64,000 bases of DNA from Hungatella sp. UBA7603 (GTDB taxonomy: Bacteria; Bacillota; Clostridia; Lachnospirales; Lachnospiraceae), in assembly GCA_002478865.1 (NCBI GenBank), contig DLJZ01000007.1, forward strand, positions 1-64,000. The letters are read 5' to 3'. Made by a program: the position numbers and the translations under genes. The notes below the pieces were generated by a model, which saw nothing but the letters and a program-made list of their open reading frames with translations, was not told the DNA's origin and did not search any database. Positions within the stretch are counted from its first letter, which is position 1; each line of letters opens with the position of its first letter. Shown here piece by piece: positions 38,097-47,580 of this stretch.

Positions 38097-38127
38097 GTGA
38101 GACTAACCCAATTTGGATTAGTCTCAC
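38097..38127. terminator. Bidirectional terminator
   Basis: GTGAGACTAA ... TTAGTCTCAC stem between the convergent dehydrogenase and lipoprotein genes, with loop CCCAATTTGGA. Confidence 0.75.
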
Positions 38128-38134
38128 TGTTAAA

Positions 38135-38779
38135 TTATTGCCCCATATTTTTAGAATTCATGGTCGTAATTTCGGCACCTGTATCTGTATTGATAAATTT
38201 AACTGATACGTTATCAACTGGTGTTCCGTTAAAAATGTTATACATACCACCGTACATATACAAACCCAGTGCAGAGAAGTTTTCAGTCATGGATAACTCT
38301 GTGGACTTAGTCGTAATCACAAATTCAGTAAAGTTTTCATTAGCTGTGATATCTGTATAATTCGGATAATCTTCGGATCCGATCATCTCCGATAAAGATG
38401 TATTGATATTGGTATTTAATTCTGCCATCATATCTTTATGCTGCTGTTTTGTTAAGATGTATTTTGCGCTTCCATCCTCATTCAAGGTAATGGATTTATA
38501 ACCCATTTTTTTACTTAATTCGTTTAATTCTTCTTGTGTTTGTTCGCCAACAAATTGAGCAGGAATAGTTAACTCGACATTGAAAAGTCCTTTCTCAACT
38601 CCGACACTTCCCATGGCTTCTAAGTTGTCTTTGGTTTCATCTTCAGTTCCCCCAATGGAACTTTCTGAAATGGTCGTTTCCGATGTTGTAGAAGCAGTAC
38701 CTGTTTTTTTGCTGCATCCAGCTACTAGAATCGTTGTCAGAATAAGAATAGCAGTTGTGAATAACTTTAATTTCTTCAT
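38135..38779 (-). CDS. Secreted lipoprotein of unknown function
   Basis: A 214-residue lipoprotein: signal MKKLKLFTTAILILTTILVAGC with lipobox LVAGC (Cys22), then a Ser/Thr-rich linker to about residue 55. The folded domain (about 60-214) has VEKGLFNVELTIPAQFVGEQTQEELNELSKKMGYKSITLNEDGS, a pattern I know from uncharacterised clostridial lipoproteins. It would be anchored to the outer face of the membrane. No operon partner. Function unknown. Confidence 0.82.
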   Translation of the reverse strand: MKKLKLFTTAILILTTILVAGCSKKTGTASTTSETTISESSIGGTEDETKDNLEAMGSVGVEKGLFNVELTIPAQFVGEQTQEELNELSKKMGYKSITLNEDGSAKYILTKQQHKDMMAELNTNINTSLSEMIGSEDYPNYTDITANENFTEFVITTKSTELSMTENFSALGLYMYGGMYNIFNGTPVDNVSVKFINTDTGAEITTMNSKNMGQ

Positions 38780-38866
38780 ACTTAATAATTCCCCTTAGTT
38801 TTATAGTATCAAAAAGCCTTAGGCTAATTAATCTCTTTTATATTAATAATAGCTCACCTTAATTTA

Positions 38867-40210
38867 TTAATAAATTTGCTTTACTATCTCCGAAATACCA
38901 GCTTCAATATATTCCTTCTCCACATTTGAGATATTAAGTTTTAAGATAGAGTCTCTTTCTAGAAAGGAATGCAAATAATTATTATTTACTCCATCAACTA
39001 TAATTGATTTATCTTTTAGTCGGTGAATAACCTTATCACACGATATCTGCTCATTCAATTCAATATAAGTATGAAAGGCAATGTTTTTTACAGGAGCATA
39101 CGAAAAGTTAGCCAGATTATGCTCTTTTTGTTCGTTTTCCAATGCCAATATTAAACTGTTCGCTCTTGAAAAATAAGTTGCTTTCATTTTTTCTTTATGT
39201 CTTTCAAACATGCCGTTTTTAATATAGATTTCTAATGCTGCCTGTGAAAGCATAGAACTGTCTATATCGAGAATACTTTTGTATTGACTAAATATTTCAG
39301 TCAATGTATCAGGGATTACAGCTATGCCAATTCTTAATCCAGGAAAGATGATTTTTGAATAACTCTTTAAATAGATGACATGTGTAAAATCATCGTAGGA
39401 ATAGATCGGGTCAGCTTTTGAATTTTGTTCAAAATCAGCCAAGTAATCATCTTCAACAATAAATACATTATATTTTTGTGTCAGTTCTAAAATTTTCTTT
39501 TTCTCTTCTTGAGAGTAGGACGTCCCCAAAGGATTATGATATCTTGGCATCGTATAAAAGAATTTAATGGTTTCTTCTTTAAACATTCGCTCTAATTCTA
39601 ATAAATCAATTCCTTTACTGGTTCTTTTGATTCCAAGTACTGGTACTTGCAGTGCTTGTAAGGATTCAATGAATAAATGATAACCTGGTTGTTCTATTAA
39701 TATGGTTTCTCTATTATTAGGGAAAGGAATTACAGCCAAGATGGATAATGCCTGCTGAATTCCAGATGTTATAAATATATTTTCTTTCTTTGCAAACACC
39801 TGATAATTCGTTAACTGTTTTTGGACCACATCGATCAAGGAAGGTAATCCCCTGGGAGTACCATAGATAAACAAATCATTTTTATAGATGTCAATTGCTT
39901 GATTGATACAGTGCTGAAAATCTAGATATGGAAACACCGCAGGATCAGGAGAAGAAGAGGAAAAGTCCAATAAAAGTTTATCCCCTCGAATGAATTCGGT
40001 TTTTGATGTTACAATGTAATAACCGCTTTTGGGAAGGGAATAAATTACATGTTTTCGTTCCAGTTCAGCCAATGCACGAATAACAGTACTTTTGTTACAG
40101 TGATAGGACTCCGATAAATTACGAATGGAAGGAAGTTTCTGACCTTGTCGATAGTTACCACTTTTTATCATATTTTCAATTTCATTTAATAATGATAGAT
40201 ATTTATACAT
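38867..40210 (-). CDS. MocR-type GntR regulator with aminotransferase domain
   Basis: A 447-residue fusion of a GntR winged helix (residues 1-65: YRQGQKLPSIRNLSESYHCNKSTVIRALAELERKHVIYSLPKSGYY) and a fold-type I aminotransferase domain. The pyridoxal-phosphate Lys is in YLKSYSKIIFPGLRIG. I chose the ATG at 40210 behind GAAGGTG because the palindrome TGTACCGGTACA at 40229 would otherwise lie inside the gene. It is divergent from a GNAT acetyltransferase that it probably controls. MocR proteins sense PLP or amino compounds; the ligand here is unknown. Confidence 0.9.
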   Translation of the reverse strand: MYKYLSLLNEIENMIKSGNYRQGQKLPSIRNLSESYHCNKSTVIRALAELERKHVIYSLPKSGYYIVTSKTEFIRGDKLLLDFSSSSPDPAVFPYLDFQHCINQAIDIYKNDLFIYGTPRGLPSLIDVVQKQLTNYQVFAKKENIFITSGIQQALSILAVIPFPNNRETILIEQPGYHLFIESLQALQVPVLGIKRTSKGIDLLELERMFKEETIKFFYTMPRYHNPLGTSYSQEEKKKILELTQKYNVFIVEDDYLADFEQNSKADPIYSYDDFTHVIYLKSYSKIIFPGLRIGIAVIPDTLTEIFSQYKSILDIDSSMLSQAALEIYIKNGMFERHKEKMKATYFSRANSLILALENEQKEHNLANFSYAPVKNIAFHTYIELNEQISCDKVIHRLKDKSIIVDGVNNNYLHSFLERDSILKLNISNVEKEYIEAGISEIVKQIY

Positions 40211-40228
40211 AGTACACACCTTCATTTC

Positions 40229-40240
40229 TGTACCGGTACA
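40229..40240. promoter_or_regulatory. Palindromic operator of the MocR-type gene
   Basis: TGTACCGGTACA is a perfect 12-base palindrome 18 bases before the regulator start and about 105 bases before the divergent GNAT gene. It is a typical GntR-type binding site position for autoregulation. Confidence 0.7.
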
Positions 40241-40344
40241 CATTGAGTTTGTTTCCATTGTAACATAGCGTTGTATAAATTAAAATAGGAATATGTAAAC
40301 TACAACGATAAAGACAATAGGAGAATAGATGGAGGAATATAGAT

Positions 40345-40755
40345 ATGAAGATGGTCTATGAAAAACCGAAAGCGGAAGATTATGTTAGCTTAAGACTTCG
40401 TTCAGGAATGGGTAATAAAGATTTGGATAGAAGCGAAAAAGCATTAGCAAATTCATTATTTACAGTATCTCTTTACGAAAAAGAAGAGCTGATCGGATTC
40501 GGAAGAATTGTAGGTGATGGAGGAATCACTTATGTGGTAAGTGATATTATGGTGGATGAAAATTATCGTAGAAGAGGTTTTGCAGACCAAATTATGAAAG
40601 AAATCAATCAATACTTTGAAGAAAACACATTTGAAGATAGTTATATCTGCTTGATAGCGAACAGTCCTGCAGATTTACTTTATAATAAGTATCAATTTGA
40701 GTATTTGCCAAATAATAAGTACGGCATGTTACGTAAACAAAGCAGAATAAAATAA
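40345..40755 (+). CDS. GNAT-family N-acetyltransferase
   Basis: A 136-residue GNAT protein. The acetyl-CoA motif A is VSDIMVDENYRRRGFADQIMKEI (RRRGFA replaces the typical Q/RxxGxG/A), with strand IGFGRIVGDGGITY before it. It starts behind a GGAGGA site. It lies divergently next to the MocR-type regulator, suggesting that the pair forms a small regulated detoxification or metabolite-modification unit. Substrate unknown. Confidence 0.9.
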   Translation: MKMVYEKPKAEDYVSLRLRSGMGNKDLDRSEKALANSLFTVSLYEKEELIGFGRIVGDGGITYVVSDIMVDENYRRRGFADQIMKEINQYFEENTFEDSYICLIANSPADLLYNKYQFEYLPNNKYGMLRKQSRIK

Positions 40756-40883
40756 GTATTTGTTATTTGCATTCTGGATTACGGGTAACTGATGCAGCGG
40801 TTATAATAAAAATATTTATGATAGAAAAAATGAAAAATGCACTTGTAACTCTTCTGGCATATGAAAATCATGGAGGAAAATAG

Positions 40884-41843
40884 ATGAAAAAGGCACTTAA
40901 AATAACCGGCAGGATAATCCTGTGGTTCTTTGGTATTATTGTTGGATTGGTAATCATCTCAGCAGCAACGCATAACATTCAAAATTCAATTGAAAAGAAC
41001 AAATACAAAATCGGTCAAACCATAAAAGTAGATGGTAAAAAAATGAGTGCGTATGTGACCGGCTCAGGGGGAAAAACAATCGTGTTACTAAGCGGCTTAG
41101 GAACCGCATCACCAATTGCTGATTTTATGCCTTTGGCAGAAAGATTAAGTAAGGATTATAAAGTTGTAATCCTTGAAACCTTTGGGTATGGGTTTAGCAG
41201 TACCACAAAGAAAGAGCGTTCTAATGAGAATATAGTAAATGAAATAAGAACAGCACTAAAAGAATTAGACATTAATGGACCATATATTTTGATGCCTCAC
41301 TCCATATCAGGCATATATTCAATGTACTATGCAAAAAAATATCCAAATGAAGTGGAAGCAATCATTGGAATTGATGAATCTGTACCAAATCAAACCAAAA
41401 CCAATAAAGATGAAGATATGTCACACAGTTTGACGTTACTTAATACGTTAGGAATTATGAGGGATCTTTCATACCTTTCACCAACTGCTGATGACGGCAT
41501 GAACCAGAACAATTATTATTCTGCGGAATTAGTTAATTTGAAAAACAAGGCAACCCTTTGGAATAGCCTAAATGTCTCTATCATAAATGAAATGAATACG
41601 GTAAATTCAAATACAGAAGAACTTTATGACGTGAAATATCCAAATGATTTACCAGTTCTAGCATTTTTAACAAAGGATGCAGTGGACACAGAACCCGAGT
41701 GGTTACCCCTTCATGAAGAAGTGATTTCAAATGCTGACATTCAAAAGATAGAACCTCTTAGCGGAGGGCATTATTTACATTGGACAAATGCTGATAAAAT
41801 TGCCGAAATGACGAAAGAGTTTATCTCCACACATTTAAAATAA
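40884..41843 (+). CDS. Alpha/beta hydrolase with N-terminal membrane anchor
   Basis: A 319-residue protein. Residues 12-32 form a membrane helix (LWFFGIIVGLVIISAATH), then an alpha/beta hydrolase domain: VLLSGLGTASP (oxyanion region), nucleophile elbow MPHSISGIYS (Ser in H-S-I-S-G, so the usual first Gly is Pro-His), Asp in FLTKDAVDTEP and the final His in GGHYLHW. It starts behind a GGAGG site. The catalytic domain is probably outside the membrane. Ester or amide substrate unknown. Confidence 0.88.
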   Translation: MKKALKITGRIILWFFGIIVGLVIISAATHNIQNSIEKNKYKIGQTIKVDGKKMSAYVTGSGGKTIVLLSGLGTASPIADFMPLAERLSKDYKVVILETFGYGFSSTTKKERSNENIVNEIRTALKELDINGPYILMPHSISGIYSMYYAKKYPNEVEAIIGIDESVPNQTKTNKDEDMSHSLTLLNTLGIMRDLSYLSPTADDGMNQNNYYSAELVNLKNKATLWNSLNVSIINEMNTVNSNTEELYDVKYPNDLPVLAFLTKDAVDTEPEWLPLHEEVISNADIQKIEPLSGGHYLHWTNADKIAEMTKEFISTHLK

Positions 41844-41922
41844 AGGTGTAAACTTACAAAGCAAGTAAAGTTTAGTACTGCCATACGGACATTTTTTTAA
41901 ACATGATGAACTGATAAAAAGA

Positions 41923-41965
41923 GCCATTGCATCATAAGTAATATATAAACTTATGATGCAATGGC
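41923..41965. terminator. Bidirectional terminator
   Basis: A 17-base perfect stem GCCATTGCATCATAAGT ... ACTTATGATGCAATGGC followed by TTTAGTTTTT, between the convergent hydrolase and ABC transporter genes. Confidence 0.9.
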
Positions 41966-41991
41966 TTTAGTTTTTGTCTATAAATTGATCT

Positions 41992-43881
41992 TTATTCCAG
42001 TTCAAACGCGCCCGTATAAAGCTGATAATACGTTCCTTTTTCCTCAATCAAGCTTTCATGGGAACCTCTTTCAATGATCTTGCCATGATCTAGAACCATA
42101 ATCGCGTCACTGTTTTTTACAGTAGAAAGTCTATGTGCAATAACAAATACAGTTCTACCTTTCATTAGGTTATCCATACCTGCCTGAATTAAGGCTTCTG
42201 TTCTTGTATCAATTGATGAAGTTGCTTCATCTAAAATCATAGCTGGTGGATCAGCGACGGCTGCTCGTGCAATTGAAATTAACTGTCTCTGTCCCTGAGA
42301 GAGACTGGAACCATTTCCGGTCAACATTGTTTGATAGCCATCTGGAAGTCTTGTTATAAAATCGTCTGCATTGGCTAATTTTGCTGCAGCCATACATTCT
42401 TCATCAGTAGCATCCAGTCGGCCATAGCGGATATTTTCAAGGACAGTATCTGTAAATAAATTGACATCTTGTAATACCACGCCCAGTGAACTTCTAAGGT
42501 CTGGTTTTTTGATCTTAGAAATGTTAATTCCATCATAACGAATTTTACCTTCCCATATATCGTAAAAACGATTGATTAGGTTTGTAATAGTGGTTTTTCC
42601 TGCACCAGTTGCGCCAACAAATGCAATTTTTTGCCCTGGTTTTGCAAAGAGAGAAACATTGTCTAGCACCAACTTATCAGGCACATACCCAAAGTCAACA
42701 TCTTCCAGTCTGACATCTCCCTTTAACTCCGTAAGAGTAGTTGTTCCATCCTCATGAGGGTGTTTCCATGCCCACATTTCTGTTTTTTCTTTCGTCTCAA
42801 TTAAGTTACCATTAAGATCTTTTTTCGCGTTTACCAGAGTTACATAGCCATGGTCTTCCTCAGGCTGTTCATCCAATAACTCAAATATACGTGTTGCACC
42901 AGCAAGTCCCATAGCAATCATAGATACCTGCATGGATGCTTGACCAATCGTCTGTGAAAGCTGTCTTGACATGCCTAAAAACGAAACAATAATACCAATG
43001 GAAACGATGCTGATACCGGTAAGACTCAGGTTTGGTGTCTTTAAATAGACCATTAGGCCACCAACGATTGCGAGCAGAACATACATGAGGTTTCCCACAT
43101 TACCTAGAATCGGCATTAGAACATTTCCGTTCTGGTTTGCTTTTTCTCCATCTTTAAAAAGCTGTTCATTTAATTTTTTAAACGCTTCTTTGTTCTCGTC
43201 TTCATGACAAAATACTTTAACGACTTTCATTCCCTGCATCATTTCTTCGATAAAACCTTCTTCTTTTGCCAAAGATTTCTGTTGCTTTATCATGAAAGTT
43301 GCAGTGGTACCGCCCAGTTTCTTCGCAATCTTTAGCATAAAAAAGATTACAATCATCACTACGAGGGTGAGCCAGATGCTGTAGTAAAGCATAGTAAGGA
43401 ACATGACTGTTACAGACAAAATAGCCTGGATTAGTGTGGGAATACTCTGTCCGATGAACTGTCTTATGGCATCAGTATCATTGGTATAAGTACTCATGAT
43501 ATCTCCGTGTGCATTGGTATCAAAATACTTGATAGGAAGCGTTTGCATCTTATCGAACATATCATTTCTAAAATTCTTCAATGTCCCCTGTGAGACCATT
43601 GCCATAATCTGATTATAAGTCAATGATGCAATGACACCACAGATATAGATTAAGCCCATGGTTGTTAGTATTGATGTAAATTTACCTGCGACAGGTTCAA
43701 AACCTTGGGTCACACCAGGAATGATACATTCATCAATTAACCTCTGAATAAAGATGGTTCCAATTGTAGAAGCAAAGGAACTGATTACAATACAGATTAT
43801 AGTTGCAATTAATTGAATTTTGTAATGTAAAAACAAATATTGGATCAGGCGCCCAAAGCTGTGTTGTTTATTCTTATTCAT
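41992..43881 (-). CDS. ABC multidrug-type exporter, subunit B
   Basis: A 629-residue half transporter with six membrane helices (about 18-325) and an ATPase domain. Walker A GATGAGKTT, LSQGQRQL signature (Gln in place of the first Gly) and Walker B MILDEATSSID are visible. An insert of about 50 residues (near 345-395, LVNAKKDLNGNLIETKEKTEMWAWKHPHEDG) between the two domains is characteristic of this clostridial subgroup. Its start lies three bases after the stop of the other subunit, so they form a heterodimer. With the divergent TetR gene this is a typical regulated drug or peptide efflux locus. Confidence 0.93.
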   Translation of the reverse strand: MNKNKQHSFGRLIQYLFLHYKIQLIATIICIVISSFASTIGTIFIQRLIDECIIPGVTQGFEPVAGKFTSILTTMGLIYICGVIASLTYNQIMAMVSQGTLKNFRNDMFDKMQTLPIKYFDTNAHGDIMSTYTNDTDAIRQFIGQSIPTLIQAILSVTVMFLTMLYYSIWLTLVVMIVIFFMLKIAKKLGGTTATFMIKQQKSLAKEEGFIEEMMQGMKVVKVFCHEDENKEAFKKLNEQLFKDGEKANQNGNVLMPILGNVGNLMYVLLAIVGGLMVYLKTPNLSLTGISIVSIGIIVSFLGMSRQLSQTIGQASMQVSMIAMGLAGATRIFELLDEQPEEDHGYVTLVNAKKDLNGNLIETKEKTEMWAWKHPHEDGTTTLTELKGDVRLEDVDFGYVPDKLVLDNVSLFAKPGQKIAFVGATGAGKTTITNLINRFYDIWEGKIRYDGINISKIKKPDLRSSLGVVLQDVNLFTDTVLENIRYGRLDATDEECMAAAKLANADDFITRLPDGYQTMLTGNGSSLSQGQRQLISIARAAVADPPAMILDEATSSIDTRTEALIQAGMDNLMKGRTVFVIAHRLSTVKNSDAIMVLDHGKIIERGSHESLIEEKGTYYQLYTGAFELE

Positions 43882-43884
43882 GCG

Positions 43885-45621
43885 TTAGTCCTCCCTTTTT
43901 CCATTGGTCTGTGACTGATAGACTTCATAATAGATGCCTTTGTTAGAAAGCAATTCATTGTGGGTTCCCTGCTCGGCGATCTCACCACCATCTAATACAA
44001 TAATCTGGTCTGCGTCTTCCAAAGATGATGTTCTCTGTGCAATAATGATCTTGGTTGTCTCCGGAATTTCTTCACGAAGTGCTTTCCGGATCATAGCATC
44101 GGTCTTTGTATCGACAGCAGAGGTAGAATCGTCCAGAATCAAGATCTTAGGTTTTTTCAGTAAGGCTCTTGCAATACAAAGTCTCTGTTTTTGCCCTCCT
44201 GAAACATTGGTTCCACCTTGTTCTATATAGGTATCATACTTGTCAGGAAACTGCTCAACAAATTCATCTGCCTGAGCTAGCTTACATACTCTGACAAGTT
44301 CTTCTTCAGTAGCATCTTTTTTCCCCCAACGCAGATTTTCTTTAATTGTTCCGGAAAATAAGATGTTTTTTTGTAATACCACTGCAACCTCATCGCGAAG
44401 AGATTCCAGATCATAATCTCTTACATCGATTCCGCTAACAGTGACCTTACCCTCGGTGACATCGTAAAGCCTGGAAATCAGCTGAATCAAGGAGGTCTTT
44501 GAGGAACCTGTGCCACCGAAGATACCAATGGTTTGTCCTGATTTAATATCCAAATTGATATTCGTCAATGCGGGCTTTTTGTTCTTTTTAGAGTAGCTAA
44601 ATGAAACATTCTCAAATTGAATCCTTCCATTTTTTACTTCTGTCACACCGTTGTTAGGAGAAGTTAGGGTGCTCTCATAAATTAACACCTCATAGATACG
44701 ATTTGCAGATTCGGTTGCCATGGAACATATAACAAAAACCATAGACAACATCATAAGAGAAGTGAGAATCTGAACTCCATAGGCGATTAGTGAAGATAAT
44801 TGTCCAGTTGTTAATTCGGTTGCTCCGCTGTTAATGATGGTCTTTGCTCCAATGAGACTTACTAGAAAGATAGCAAGAGAGATACAAAACATCAAGATTG
44901 GATTGTTCAGAGCAATAATTCTCTCCGCGATTGTGAATTCCTTACACAGCTCAGCGGTTGAATAGTGAAACTTATCTTGTTCATAGTCTTTTCTTACAAA
45001 AGACTTCACAACACGGATTCCTTGTATATTTTCCTGTACAGAGTTATTCATAGCATCATATTTCTTGAAAATACGTTTAAAAATAGGGAATACGGTAAAG
45101 ACAATTGAGAATAATGCAGCTGCAACAAAGGGAATCATAATTAAAAAGATGAGGGACATTTTTACACTAATGGTTAAGCTGATGATGACAGAAAAGATAA
45201 GCATAAGTGGTGTTCTAACTGCAATTCTAATAATCATTTGATATGCGTTTTGTACATTGGTCACATCCGTTGTCATTCTTGTCACCAAAGATGCGGCTGA
45301 AAAATTGTCGATATCAGCAAAAGAAAAGTTTTGAATTTTATAAAACACATCTTGCCTTAAATTCTTGGCAAATCCACAGGATGCCGTTGCACCAATCTTT
45401 CCTGACATATATCCAAATAATAGGGATAACATTGCCATAATAATTAACATAAATCCATAACGTATGATAGGTGTCATTGATGAACCGGTCATCTTATCAA
45501 TTAAACTAGCCATAACCAGCGGCAATAAGCATTCTAATATTATTTCCAAAGTTATATACAATGGTGTTAATATAGAAGCTTTTTTATATTCTCTAATACT
45601 CTTCATTAACGTTTTTATCAT
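43885..45621 (-). CDS. ABC multidrug-type exporter, subunit A
   Basis: A 578-residue half transporter, first gene of the efflux operon. Six membrane helices (about 15-300), then the ATPase with Walker A GGTGSSKTS, signature VSGGQKQR and Walker B ILILDDSTSAVD. The Asp-Ser after the Walker B Asp replaces Glu, marking a degenerate catalytic site, the normal asymmetry in heterodimeric exporters where only the partner site hydrolyses ATP well. Starts behind AAAGGAG. Substrates unknown. Confidence 0.93.
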   Translation of the reverse strand: MIKTLMKSIREYKKASILTPLYITLEIILECLLPLVMASLIDKMTGSSMTPIIRYGFMLIIMAMLSLLFGYMSGKIGATASCGFAKNLRQDVFYKIQNFSFADIDNFSAASLVTRMTTDVTNVQNAYQMIIRIAVRTPLMLIFSVIISLTISVKMSLIFLIMIPFVAAALFSIVFTVFPIFKRIFKKYDAMNNSVQENIQGIRVVKSFVRKDYEQDKFHYSTAELCKEFTIAERIIALNNPILMFCISLAIFLVSLIGAKTIINSGATELTTGQLSSLIAYGVQILTSLMMLSMVFVICSMATESANRIYEVLIYESTLTSPNNGVTEVKNGRIQFENVSFSYSKKNKKPALTNINLDIKSGQTIGIFGGTGSSKTSLIQLISRLYDVTEGKVTVSGIDVRDYDLESLRDEVAVVLQKNILFSGTIKENLRWGKKDATEEELVRVCKLAQADEFVEQFPDKYDTYIEQGGTNVSGGQKQRLCIARALLKKPKILILDDSTSAVDTKTDAMIRKALREEIPETTKIIIAQRTSSLEDADQIIVLDGGEIAEQGTHNELLSNKGIYYEVYQSQTNGKRED

Positions 45622-45787
45622 GTTACTTTCTCCTTTACTTTTGTTTTATAAGCGAGTATTATTTTATTGAACTATCGTTGTTTAGTCAATGATCAATGAT
45701 TATAATTAGTTGAATATGAAACGAATTACAGAAATCGTTGATTATTACAAAGCAAATTAATCTATTTAATTAAAAGTTGGGGGTTTT
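45622..45787. promoter_or_regulatory. Divergent promoter region of the efflux operon and TetR gene
   Basis: On the minus strand TTGACT and TAAAAT with a 17-base spacer form a promoter for the exporter genes. The word ATCGTTGWTT occurs twice (45674-45683 and 45734-45743) and may be the TetR-family binding element. This assignment is tentative. Confidence 0.45.
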
Positions 45788-46330
45788 ATGAAAGAAGATT
45801 TGAGAGTTGTTAAGACGAGAAGAAACATAAAAAGTGAAATGATGGAATTATTGCAGAAAAAACCCATAGAAAAGATCACGGTTACTGAGCTTGCCTCCCA
45901 GGCTCTCATAAACAAAGGGACATTTTATCATCATTACTCCGATATTTATGATTTATATCAGGAACTTGTGTCTGATTTTATTGAGAACTCGCTTGGTTCC
46001 CTGGATTATTATGAAGATTTCTTTACAGAACCAGAACGTTTTATTCAAAAGTTTCTTCGTGATTTCAGGGATAATGACATCAAAAAAACATTTCCTTTTT
46101 ATAATGAAGGATCGCATAGTCTTTTTCTACCATATTATGTAACGGAAATACTTTTAAATAGACTTATGTCTGTAAACTGTGTGGAAAATACCATTGAAAA
46201 TCGAGTAAGAGTACAATGCTGTATTACTGCTGTTACAGCCACAAAGTCTCATTTTGATGAGACACATACGAACATTATTATTCAAGTGGTAAGTAAGATG
46301 ATTCGTTCGGCATTCCCACAAATAAACTGA
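45788..46330 (+). CDS. TetR/AcrR-family regulator
   Basis: A 180-residue regulator with the N-terminal TetR helix-turn-helix (MMELLQKKPIEKITVTELASQALINKGTFYHHYSDIYDLYQELV) and a helical ligand domain with the TetR_C_33-like FFTEPERFIQKFLRDF pattern. Starts behind GGGGG. It is divergent from the ABC exporter pair, the standard arrangement for a repressor of efflux genes, and is followed by a strong terminator. Confidence 0.92.
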   Translation: MKEDLRVVKTRRNIKSEMMELLQKKPIEKITVTELASQALINKGTFYHHYSDIYDLYQELVSDFIENSLGSLDYYEDFFTEPERFIQKFLRDFRDNDIKKTFPFYNEGSHSLFLPYYVTEILLNRLMSVNCVENTIENRVRVQCCITAVTATKSHFDETHTNIIIQVVSKMIRSAFPQIN

Positions 46331-46360
46331 TATTGTGAATTCAATTATACTTATCTATAC

Positions 46361-46397
46361 AAAAATAGCCATAGGGTAAATCCCTGTGGCTATTTTT
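46361..46397 (+). terminator. Terminator after the TetR gene
   Basis: AAAAATAGCCATAGGG, loop TAAAT, CCCTGTGGCTATTTTT: a strong stem with a T-run, between the convergent TetR and LysR genes. Confidence 0.9.
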
Positions 46398-46442
46398 GAA
46401 CCTGAAATGATCGGACACTTGTTAAAAAACTAGGATAAATCG

Positions 46443-47339
46443 TCAGACGATGCAGCTTTTAGAATATTCATCTGCCACCTCTAGCAACTTCTCAATACAA
46501 TCATTGGATTCCCTATTATAAAGGCATGTCACCTTAAAATAATCCTCAAATCCTGCTAATGGAACAAACCGTACTGTATCATTTGCAAACTGTTTCATAT
46601 GGCTGGCAAGGAGTGTAAGGCCAATCTGGCAATCTACCATGAGCATCATATTAAGTAGAGAGTTGGCCTCGTAAACCGTGTTTGGAGAAAAGCCTTCACT
46701 TGAATAAATGTTGTCAATGAGATTGTGGTCAATTCTTGAAAACTTTGAATCCATATGTATAAATGGCTCGTCTTTTATCATGGTAAGGGAAACGGATTTT
46801 AGCTCGGAAAACTTGTGATTCTGGGGCATAACAACACACATTTGATCTGTAAAAACAGTCTTTTTTAAAATGTAAGGGGGGCAGTCGATTTCAATATCCG
46901 GCAAGATGGCGACGTCGATCTGGCCACTTGCTAAGGTTTCCATAATGTGATCATACGTGTAGTCCATGGGGTTAACCTTGATGGTGGGATAAAGCTCATG
47001 GAATCGTTTGATGAGCTTGGGAAAATGATGGACCAGGGCTGTTCCTAAAAGTCCGATGCTTATGACTCCGGTGGTCCCATTTTCCAGATCCTTTACCTTT
47101 TTTACGGCGGAATCATAAGAATGTAGTGTTTTTTTGATTTCGTCATAAAAAACTTTTCCGGTGGGGGTCAGTTTTACGTCTCGTTTATTACGCATAAAGA
47201 GCTGGGAACCGATGGAGTGCTCTAAGTTAATGATCAGCTTGCTTAAGGTGGGCTGGGTGATATGGAGCTGCTGGGAAGCCTTTGTGTAGCTTAGGGTTTC
47301 GGCCAGGACGATAAAATATTCTAATTGAAAAAGGTTCAT
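46443..47339 (-). CDS. LysR-family regulator of the phloroglucinol operon
   Basis: A 298-residue LysR regulator: MNLFQLEYFIVLAETLSYTKASQQLHITQPTLSKLIINLEHSIGSQLF winged helix, then an inducer-binding domain (about 90-295). It is divergent from the eight-gene catabolic operon starting at 47581, the usual arrangement for a LysR activator. The intergenic region has two ATTAC/GTAAT dyads that fit LysR boxes. The likely co-inducer is phloroglucinol or a pathway intermediate (inference). Confidence 0.9.
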   Translation of the reverse strand: MNLFQLEYFIVLAETLSYTKASQQLHITQPTLSKLIINLEHSIGSQLFMRNKRDVKLTPTGKVFYDEIKKTLHSYDSAVKKVKDLENGTTGVISIGLLGTALVHHFPKLIKRFHELYPTIKVNPMDYTYDHIMETLASGQIDVAILPDIEIDCPPYILKKTVFTDQMCVVMPQNHKFSELKSVSLTMIKDEPFIHMDSKFSRIDHNLIDNIYSSEGFSPNTVYEANSLLNMMLMVDCQIGLTLLASHMKQFANDTVRFVPLAGFEDYFKVTCLYNRESNDCIEKLLEVADEYSKSCIV

Positions 47340-47455
47340 TTATATTCTCCTTATTCTCGGAACAATTCTTACTTTACTTCTCCAGTATATCATGAGCTCT
47401 CTCAGAAATCTCAATATTTTAAAAAATCAATAGACATAATACATGAAAAATTGTT

Positions 47456-47529
47456 ATTACTGTAATGAATATTATCAATTTCTGATAAAGACAAAAGGGT
47501 GATAGACTAAAATTACAAATAAAGTAATT
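47456..47529. promoter_or_regulatory. LysR operator candidates
   Basis: ATTACTGTAAT (47456-47466) and AATTAC-N7-GTAATT (47511-47529) share half sites. The second contains TAC-N7-GTA, a T-N11-A LysR box. They lie between the divergent LysR gene and the first catabolic gene. Confidence 0.6.
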
Positions 47530-47580
47530 GAAAAATACATATAACCGTCACAATTGACAAAGAGAAAGAAGGCGTTACAT

